In this document: one piece after another, positions 55,680 through 64,000 of the stretch
Position numbering within the stretch: position 1 is the stretch's first letter
How the letters are laid out: each line of letters starts with the position of its first letter
Source: Anisodus tanguticus
Taxonomy: Eukaryota > Streptophyta > Magnoliopsida > Solanales > Solanaceae
Direction: 5' to 3'
DNA: 64,000 bases
NCBI GenBank assembly: GCA_034509755.1
Contig: CM067559.1
Coordinates: forward strand, 35,764,032-35,828,031
Notes under the pieces: generated by a model
Databases searched by the model: none
Told to the model about the DNA's origin: nothing
The model's input: only the letters and a program-made list of their open reading frames with translations
Program-made: the position numbers and the translations under genes

Positions 55680-56483
55680 TAGAGATGGCAATGAATCCTG
55701 GACCCGGTCCGGATCCGGTGTATCCAGATCCGTTTTATAGGATATGGATCTTCAAAATTTGGACCCGACGGATCCGGATCGGACCCGGATCCGTTTCTGA
55801 CGGATCGGATCTGGATTTGGATCTTGTATTTGAGATCCGTATCCGGTCCAGATCCGACCCGTGGATCCATTTTTTATTAAATATATTCATAACCTAGAAT
55901 GTAATTTTATAAGTATTTTCTTAAAATTGCTAAGCACATCCTTGCAAGTTTAATTTATCCTCGCATTAACTCAAAAACAAAAAAATAAAGAGGTAACTTC
56001 AATAATAAAATCAATGTTATATTAGTGAATGACTAACATCTCCATAGACAAGTAGTTAAAATTATATTCACTTCATTTATGAAGATTCCAAGCACATGCA
56101 AGTTCTCCATTGTGGAAATACTAGTCATCATTTTCCACAACTATTGTCATTGTCCAACATTTTTAATTAATAGCTCACAATCAAAACGAGACAACGAACA
56201 AAATATCTTATATGAACATTTCAAAATTAAAAAACAGTAAACTGTTAGCTAAGTAAAAATCGTTTGTCAGTTCAAAAAAAAATTCTTAGCAAGGTTACAT
56301 TTTTAGCAAGGTAATTTTTTTTACATGTGGATCCAGATCCGATCCGTGGACCCGGCGAATTCGATGGATCCGGATTTGGATATGATTTTTATGGACCCGC
56401 AGGATCTGGATTCAAGTATGAAAAACGGATATGGATCTGGATCTAGTAGGATCCGGTCCAGATCCGATCCGTTGCCATCCCTA
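55680..56483. mobile_element. Non-autonomous hAT element (804 bp)
   Basis: Flanked by perfect 8 bp duplications acgaggac at 55672-55679 and 56484-56491. Terminal inverted repeats are tagagatggcaa on the left and tagggatggcaa on the right read in reverse. Both subterminal regions are dense in ggatccgg/gatccgga motifs; the middle is AT-rich and non-coding. Two short open frames in the left end are repeat by-products. It would need a transposase from elsewhere. Confidence 0.93.
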
Positions 56484-56491
56484 ACGAGGAC

Positions 56492-57138
56492 TTAATGTTC
56501 TTCGCCACTTGAAGTTTGTATGTTTTCTTGTACTTAATTTGCATCCCTTGCAATGATACTTTGAAGTTATTCACTTTGTTTGAGTGCTGAAATGATTATT
56601 CACTTCATTTTTTCTTGCCTAATATCTTAGTCTATGACGTTAAAACTGAATATTGACATGCATAACTCATTGGTTCACAGTATGTGGACGGAAGAAGTAT
56701 GCTAGAGGCAGCGCTATTTACCAGTTGACAGTTTCCTAATCTCTTGGTTTCGTGATTTATTAGTTCAATTCATTAACATTACTGTAAGTATTCTGTACTA
56801 TATTTGGTGTCCTGAATTTGTTAGCAAACCTTATTAATTCTATATTACTTTAGCAGTTGACAGTTCAGTGGTGTCTTACTCCCTTTGTTCCATGATTTTA
56901 GTTTTCATTTCATTTTTATAGTGACTAGAAATGCTGTCCACTTTTCAACAATTGCATATTAACATGTCAACTATCCAACAATATAAGTTTGGCACAGCAG
57001 CATCTCAATTGTCAACTAAAGTCTTCTCTGAAAGGGTTACTTAACCTAATAATTACATAGTGGTTTTCCAAACTAGGCTCTAAATGGCATTCAGTTATAT
57101 GACAAATATCAAATCATCATATTATGACTATCTTGATG
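56492..57138. other. No recognised feature
   Basis: AT-rich intergenic sequence; nothing identified. Confidence 0.4.
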
Positions 57139-57148
57139 CTAATTTCAA

Positions 57149-57318
57149 AAGGGGCAACCCGGTGCACTAAGCTCCCGCTATGTGCGGGGTCCGGGGAAGG
57201 GTCGGACCACAAGGGTCCGTTGTACGCAGCTTTACCTTGTATTTCTGCCAGAGGCTGTTTCCACGGCGAACCATGACCTCCTGGTCACATGGCAACAACT
57301 TTACCAGATACTCCAAGA
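57149..57318 (-). mobile_element. Au-type SINE
   Basis: The minus strand carries a Pol III A box region tggtaaagttgttgccatgt, a B box region near ggtcatggttcg and the Au-family end ccccgcacatagcgggagct. Flanked by perfect 10 bp repeats ctaatttcaa (57139-57148 and 57319-57328), which fixes the boundaries. The 3' end is a short T run at the left. Confidence 0.88.
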
Positions 57319-57469
57319 CTAATTTCAATTGATGCTAATTTCAATTGATGCAAATTCTCATATTTATCTTGATTTGAGGCTTTATAAGTAATGGATAAGG
57401 GTCAATTTTTGTGTGACCAATATACGTCCACTTTTCATCAATCAATGCATACTAACTTGTCAACTATCA

Positions 57470-57640
57470 CTAACAAAGATCGTGGTGGGATGTATAGAAT
57501 TTCTTCACTCTTAACCAGAGGTCTCAGATTCGAGCCATATGTATGGAGAAAAACATGTTAGGCAGGTCTTCGCCTTATGCGGTGTGAATCTGAATTAGTC
57601 CAGGCTTCAATACGGATATCGAACACACCTGAAATTTTTT
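57470..57640 (+). mobile_element. tRNA-derived SINE (Solanaceae type)
   Basis: Plus-strand text cttaaccagaggtctcagat followed by tcgagccatatgtatggaga contains a B box (agattcgagcc). The body has ctgaattagtccaggcttca, as in Solanaceae SINEs. Diverged; no clear target duplication seen. Confidence 0.65.
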
Positions 57641-58033
57641 TGTAAACTATCCAACAAACCCTTAACATAAGCAAGTTTGGTACCTGTAGTATTTCAATTA
57701 TCAACTAAGTCTTTTCTAAAAGGGTAATAGATAACAAACTAAATGGCTTTCAGTTGTATGACAAATATCAAACCACCATATTACGACTATTTTAAAGCTA
57801 ATCCTAAATCTATGTACCTTAAGTTTGAGAGGAAAATGGTCAATTTTTCCCTTGTATTATTCCAAATTTAGCGGCGGCTCTTGCCTAATCTTATGTTATT
57901 AGAAAAAAGTCTTATTTTTGTCCTAGATTTCTAATGGAACTACAGCATAAGGGTAATTTTAAGTTATTATCAAAAGCTAAGAGGTATATATGAACATCTT
58001 TTTCACATAGACTTTGGACAAGTTGAGTCTCCA
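57641..58033. other. No recognised feature
   Basis: AT-rich spacer before a copia insertion. Confidence 0.4.
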
Positions 58034-58628
58034 TTTTATGTTGGAAATTTGCCTTTGGCGGGAGTTGCGACCGATCAACTTTAACGGCTTAAACACTAGT
58101 GTTACGTATGTTGGAGAATCCGGTTCTTCACACATGCATGATCTACTAAGTACGTAGATAACCGTAGGGCCAAGAATCGTCAAATTTCATTGAGAAATGA
58201 AAGAGATATTGGTTCACGAAGTGAGGTGTTTGAAGCATGGAAAGTGTGGTATTGTGTTCAATTCTCCCTCATCGGTAGAGGAAGAAAGAATCGTTGTGTA
58301 TATAAGACTCGAAATTGGTTTGGGGTTTGGGATCCCAAGGGGTATCCCATGTATTTAAAAGAGGGAGGACCTAGATGTGCTTCGGTTCAAGGAAAGACCA
58401 CACGTGCGCCGCCCGCCCGTCCGGTTCCGGGCTCTCGGGCTCTCGGTCTCTCGGCCTTCTGATATTATCTTTTTGGGCCAGAGAACTTTGCCAGAAGTAC
58501 AGTTTGATCCCAGAAGTTTCATATGTACAGTTTGGACTAGAATTCTTTCAGATGTACAGTTTGGTCCCTAAAGTTTCAAGATGTACAGTTTGGTCCCTGA
58601 AATTTCCAGAAAGTCAGAAGTGGGCAGA

Positions 58629-60001
58629 TGGGTCTATAGACAAGTACAAGGCCAGGTTGGTAGTCAAGGGCTATCGGTAGACAGAAGGCTTTGACTACTT
58701 TGATACCTACTCCCCGGTATCCCGGATGACATCCATACGGGTATTTATTGCGATCGCAGCTTTGCGTAACCTTGGGATACACCGGATGGATGTTAAGACA
58801 CCTTCCTAAACGGTGATTTGGAAGAAGAAATTTATATGGACCAACCCGAGGGGTATGTGGTTCAAGGGCAAGAGAAGAAAGTCTGTCGACTTGTCAAATC
58901 TCTGTACGGGCTGAAACAAGCCCCGAAATAATGGCACGAAAATTTTGATAGTACTCTACTATCGAAGGGGTTCGCCATTAATAAGTGTGATAAATGTGTT
59001 TACACGAAAGGTGACTCTGACTCATTTGTTATGATATGCCTGTATGTAGACGACATGTTAATCACAGGAAGCAGTCCTAGGGTAATCCTAGAGACTAAGA
59101 ACATGTTGAAACAATGCTTCGACGTGAAGGATATGGATATCGCAGATGTCATCTTAGGGATTAAAATCCCTAAGACTTCTGACGGACTGGTCTTATCTCA
59201 GTCTCACTACATCGAGGATGTTTTGAGAAAGTTTGAGATATTAGACAGTTCATCGATAACGTCACCAATGGATACAGATTAAAAGCTTGATAAAAATCTT
59301 GGTGCACCTGTATACCAGGAGCGATATGCACAGGTGATCGGTAGTTTGATGTATATAACAAACTGCACCCGACCTGATATTACTTACGCAGTCAATAAGT
59401 TGGCTAGGTTCACCCGTAATCCGAGTGATAATCACTGGAAGGCGTTGAATCGGGTATTACAATACCTGAAATACACGTTAAATTACGGGTTACACTATTC
59501 GAGATATCCAAATTTGTACTAGAGGGGTACAAAGTGATGCAAACCGGATATCCGATATAGAGAACACCAAGTCCACCGGTGGGTATGTATTTACAATTGG
59601 TGGTGGGGAAATTTGTGTCTTGGAAATCCTCTAAGCAAACTTGCATCGCCCGATGCACGATGGAATCGGAGTTTATCGCTTTAGACAAAGCAGGAGAAGA
59701 AGCTGAGTGGCTTCATGACTTCTTAGAGGATGTTCCGTGTTGGAACAAACCCGTACCTTCGGTAATGATCCACTGCGACAGTCATTCGGCTCTAGGAAGG
59801 ACACGGAATGTTATGTACAACGGCAAGTCTCGTCATATTCGACGGAGGCATAAGACCGTTAGGCAACTGATCACCACGGGTATAATATCCATTGATTACA
59901 TTAAGTCAAAGGATAATATAGCAGACCCATTGACAAAGGGCTTACCCAAAGATCAGATGACTTGCCTGTCTAGGGGAATGGGCTTAAAACCCAAAATATA
60001 A
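58629..60001 (+). pseudogene. Copia RT-RNase H, few breaks
   Basis: RT: GSIDKYKARLVVKGYR then stop, TYSPVSRMTSIRVFIAIAAL, VCRLVKSLYGLKQAPK then stop, and the catalytic MICLYVDDMLITGSS (59031-59282), followed by YITNCTRPDITYAVNKLARF. RNase H at 59579-60001: FVSWKSSKQTCIARCTMESE, HCDSHSALGRT and DNIADPLTKGLPKDQMTCLS. Four stops and one or two frameshifts; otherwise well kept. Confidence 0.9.
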
Positions 60002-60637
60002 GGACTAATACAACGGTAACCCAACCTTACTAACTGGAGATCCCAGTAATTTGGTTCAATGGGAAAACTAAGTTGTAAAGGTTCAGTTGATCGCTTCGGT
60101 GGAAGTATGAGCACTTCGGATAGTGATTTCTGAAAAGAAACACCAAATCCAAAGTCGTTCCCGCAATAGACTTTAAGTGCTATCTGCAGTGTGGGTAAAT
60201 GTTAAGTTTTCAAAACCTGTAATGCTCCTCAACAGTTGAGGTTAGGTTTTGGGAAACTTTTAATGGTTTCTAACACTTGTGAAGTGGGGTATAGCAGGAT
60301 ACCTTGTAGGAGACCACCTATTTAAGTGCGAGGACGGGCCGCCTCAAAATGAACGTACTTAAGAATCCAAGACGTTGTCCATGGCCAAAACGGACAAAAC
60401 ATTACGAAGAAGAGAGTAAGGGAATTTGTTGTGTCGGTATCATTGACTTGACTTACACTAAACACTGACGGTTCAAGACATCACGTTCACCGCGCAGTAA
60501 GTAAGTCCGATGGTATTCAACTATGGAAGGTTCAAAGCTGAAGCTATCTCTCCTTATGCAACATCGGTCCGCTAAAATATTACTGGAAATGAAAAAGGCA
60601 CCATGTGAGTGCGCCAAAATCTCTTTCAAGAGGGGAT

Positions 60638-61872
60638 TGTTGGAAATTTGCCTTTGGCGGGAGTTGCGACCGACCAACTTTAACGGCTTAAACACTAGTG
60701 TTACGTATGTTGGAGAATCCGGTTCTTCACACATGCATGATCTACTAAGTACGTAGATAACCGTAGGGCCAAGAATCGTCAAATTTCATTGAGAAATGAA
60801 AGAGATATTGGTTCACGAAGTGAGGTGTTTGAAGCATGGAAAGTGTGGTATTGTGTTCAATTCTCCCTCATCGGTAGAGGAAGAAAGAATTGTTGTGTAT
60901 ATAAGACTCGAAATTGGTTTAGGGTTTGGGACCCCAAGGGGTATCCCATGTGTTTAAAGGAGGGAGGACCTAGATGTGCTTCGGTTCAAGGAAAGACCAC
61001 ACGCGCGCCACCGCCGCCCGTCCGTCCGATTTCGGGTTCCGGGTTCCTACGTTTTTCTTTTTTTCTCACGATAGCGATATTCCTTTGCTACTTCTTCGGG
61101 TTCTCGGGTCACGGGTCACGGGTCATGGGCCTTCTGATAATATCTTTTTGGGCCAGAGAACTTTTCCAGAAGTACAGTTTGATCCCAGAAGTTTCAGATG
61201 TACAGTTTGGACCAGAATTCTTTCAGATGTACAGTTTGATCCCTGAAGTTTCAAGATGTACAGTTTGGTTCCTGAAGTTTTCAGAAAGTCAAAATTGGGC
61301 AGAAGAGAACAGAAACGCCAAGCACTCAATTCAGCCATTTATTTTGGCTGAATTACTCCTCCTATAATGGCCAATTCGTTGGTCTTTCACCATTTATTTT
61401 GGTGGCTTTACTACCTCCATAATGGGCATTATTTGGCGAATAATGGCTGTTATGGGGGCAGTTAAACAGCCCTTTCCTCACCTATATAAACACCCCTTAC
61501 ACCATTGTTGAGCAAGAAATATACAACACACGAAAATACACAAGCAAAACAGTTTCTTCCTACAACTTCCAATCATCATTTCATTGCTCTATATTCTTCA
61601 CGGTAGCTCTTGAGTTTCCTTTGCTCAAGTGTTCCATTGCTGTTTTATCTTGGGAGATGAATTGTCCAGGACGTATAAAGGATACATACGGGGCAATATT
61701 GTCTTAAGGACAGAGTGTCACACTCGACTCAGCAATAACAAAACAGTTTCCAGTTTTACTTCTTCAACAAAATTGTAATTTCAGTTTTGTTGTTCTATTG
61801 TAATTTTCAGTTCTTGAATTACTTTGCAGTTACTTGTAATTCCCGTTTCCTGTAACCTTTGTATATCCAACA
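60638..61872 (+). repeat. 3' LTR of copia at 58039
   Basis: 1235 bp from tgttggaaatttgcc to atatccaaca, preceded by the purine tract caagagggga (60628-60636). TATA box tatataaa at 61483-61490. Repeated tgtacagtttgg motifs occur in U3 (near 61198-61265). Confidence 0.9.
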
Positions 61873-61877
61873 TTTTA

Positions 61878-63587
61878 TTCTGGAGCTCCTTTAATGATAA
61901 GGGCAACTACGAGCTGGTTTTGTAACGACAAGGGTATGAATAAATCTAGTTTACTGAAAGATAAAATTGAGCAATTTTCGGTAGTGCATACCCAAATTTG
62001 AAAATTTTGCTTTTACATAAGGAAAATAAAAAATCTAAGTTAAATTTTCATTTTCCATCAATGGACTAAAATGATTGAATGTTATTGGGTAGTTGTAGAA
62101 GCACTAACCGTCCTCTTTGTTTTGTCCTTCATTTTAGGTACTTGGATTAGCAACTAAATAATAGCATGAATCTAAGTTTGAAGGCCATAAGGGTGTCTGT
62201 TTAATTTATTACTAGACATGAATGTGGAGTGGCTGTATCTCCTTGACATAAGAAAAAGTAGTTGATTTATATACCCATCATCATCACGCCGCACCTACCA
62301 ACGCTTACTTACAACTAAGCAAAAAAAAGTTTCTAAATAAGAAGCTTTGATTCTTGATATGACAAGTAAATGTTGTAAATGATGAATGTTAGATAGTGTA
62401 GGATCGATTACTCCTATAATTCAACAAATAGTGCAGGTATATGAATGGGTAGTGCTTACTGATAATGCATTCTGGATTTTGCTTGCAGCCCTCAAATTCT
62501 CCTGTGGATAATCTTTCTTTTTTGTGAAATTATTAAAGAGTTAGAAGCCTAGATGGTCACCCAAATTTAATATCAATTTCCAAAATGACTTTATTAACTA
62601 AAGCTAGGAAGCTAAGAATGACACAATTTTGGCGGAATACATTTACATCTTCTTAAATTTGTTAACATATTTTATTTAGACACTTGAAATACAATCTGTT
62701 TCAATTAAAGCATCTGAATACATGATAAAATATTTTAATCAGACACTTTAAGCTCAAATATTTGGAAAAAATTATGTGCGTCTTTTGAAGCTCTCATTAC
62801 TTAGATAAGTTTATAACCACTTAAAATATGTCACATCCTTTAATTATACGCATCAACTTCAATAAGCAGTAAAACAGTAAAACCTCATGCTTGTTTCAAT
62901 TGAGGTTGATATGTATATTCAAAGAGGGTGGCATATTTATGCGGTTAACTAATCTACCTAAATGCGCTTGAGAACACACGCAAAAACTTTTCCAAACTTC
63001 GATCTGAAAGTGTCTAATATAATTACTTTATTATGTGTTCAAGTCCTCAATTAGAATAAATCGTAATTTGAATGTCTAGATTAAATTTACTGACAAATTT
63101 AAAAGAATATAAATGTATTCTTCCAAAAAAATTCGTCACAAAATGTTAGTTCGGGTTCATAAAATCTCTTGCACCTGTTGTAGGAAAGTTGAAAGCTTCA
63201 TATGTACAAGAAGATCTTGAAGATTTCCACTCATATTAATCTAATTTATATACTTTTGTCTCACTAATCATTACTAACATTTTCAACCTAAAAGCAAACA
63301 GTTATGCAACCAAATCACCGCATTAAACTTCTAAATTAGGATTATTTAAAAAAAGTTAAAAGATTAAAGATGTATACTTTAGAAGTATTAAGTTTGCTAC
63401 TATCTAATGGCAATCGTGGTCATTTAAGAGAAGAATCTAATCTCTCTCTCACCCCCCTAATACTAGTGCTTTACCTTAAAATATACAAAGTAAGTGTAAG
63501 AATAATTAAAATATTTTCATTGATATTCCCCTGTTCACAATGTGGTAAATATACTCCTATTACAAGTTATAATTAAGTTAATGAAAT
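61878..63587. other. No gene recognised
   Basis: 1.7 kb of AT-rich sequence. I see no coding similarity, RNA gene or clear repeat. Confidence 0.4.
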
Positions 63588-64000
63588 TGTAATATCCCGT
63601 ACTTTTGGGTTACGGTTTAAATCGCTAAGCATTTATAAAATCGCTAGGCATGTGTAAATAGACTCGAGCGTTGGAAAAATTTATGTTATATTTATTTATG
63701 CTAATAAAGAGATTAGTATATAGAAGGATTAAATTCTGAAATAATTTTGGACGTAACAAGTGTGACGACGGAAGCAGAAAATAAATTTGGTACATGCATA
63801 AAGAGGTTATGGACTAGTGTTATATCACAAATTATGACATTGAATATATGAAGATCTTATGAGATATTAAGATTTAAGTGAATTGAGATCACGAAATTAT
63901 TTATGTGTGTGACTGATTAATTATACGGAGGCAGGTCACTTGTTAATAATTATTGGGGGACGTGTAGGCTTCAGAAGATATTTTAAAATGACTAAGCAAA
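63588..64000. repeat. Possible gypsy LTR start, cut by window end
   Basis: tgtaatatcccgtacttttg at 63588 resembles the opening of many plant Ty3/gypsy LTRs. No second LTR, primer site or coding sequence lies inside the window, so this is a weak call. Confidence 0.35.

Larger units (their letters stand above)
58039..61872 (+). mobile_element. Copia with 5' LTR fused to RT
   Basis: Flanked by tttta at 58034-58038 and 61873-61877. The left LTR (58039-58628) is cut and joined directly to RT coding, so the rest of the 5' LTR, primer site, gag, protease and integrase are lost. The right LTR is complete. It is related to the copia at 29952: shared post-RNase H text and U5-like ends (atatccaaca). 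Confidence 0.92.

Noticed and set aside
55679..55897. Asp/Pro/Gly-rich open frames on both strands
   Set aside because: Made of ggatccgg repeats in the subterminal region of a non-autonomous hAT.

Overview
This is nuclear DNA of a flowering plant, most likely of the nightshade family (Solanaceae). The evidence is spliced plant genes, TS-type and Au-type SINEs, an RTE-clade LINE tail and many decayed Ty1/copia elements. Assignment to Solanaceae rests on the SINE and LINE families recognised by eye; I cannot name the genus.

Host genes are few. (1) 175-4541, minus strand: the 3' exons of a PI31-type proteasome regulator (PTRE1), with a 3.4 kb hAT transposon in its last intron. (2) 20583-23384, minus strand: a complete five-exon SNU13/NHP2L1 gene (128 aa, U4 snRNP and box C/D snoRNP protein). 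Its start codon forms an exon's coding part by itself, and one intron carries a minisatellite split by a SINE. (3) 52577-52647, minus strand: a tRNA-Gly(GCC)-like gene with T-arm changes. (4) 54222-55214, plus strand: a plastid-targeted gene resembling the N-terminus of RH26/RH33-type DEAD-box proteins, interrupted by an in-frame stop.

The rest is mainly transposons, many of them nested. 6670-8517 is a copia pol remnant followed by a TRIM-like fragment. 8830-10738 is a LINE piece plus a mosaic copia LTR, an inverted relative of 35845-37770. 10739-13600 is an L1-type LINE, followed by a 5'-truncated copia to about 18000. 18670-20050 is an RTE LINE tail. 24155-29371 is a copia with hairpin-bearing LTRs. 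A LINE around 29540-37895 is split by a long-LTR copia (29952-36936, TSD aaact). 38013-41168 holds two related copia 3' halves head to head. 41190-48963 is a Tnt1-like copia interrupted by a long Ogre/Tat-like LTR and followed by a tandem remnant. 49355-52167 is another deleted copia. 55680-56483 is a non-autonomous hAT with perfect TSD, 57149-57640 holds two SINEs, and 58039-61872 is a copia whose 5' LTR is fused to its RT. A possible gypsy LTR begins at 63588.

I found no operon, CRISPR, defence cluster or other clearly new system. The most unusual items are structural: a roughly 280 bp GC-rich repeat expansion in the U3 of one LTR, a mosaic LTR at an apparent ectopic-recombination junction, a large head-to-head retroelement palindrome, the isolated ATG exon of SNU13, and the stop codon in the plastid gene. 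All transposon open reading frames seen are broken by stops or frameshifts.
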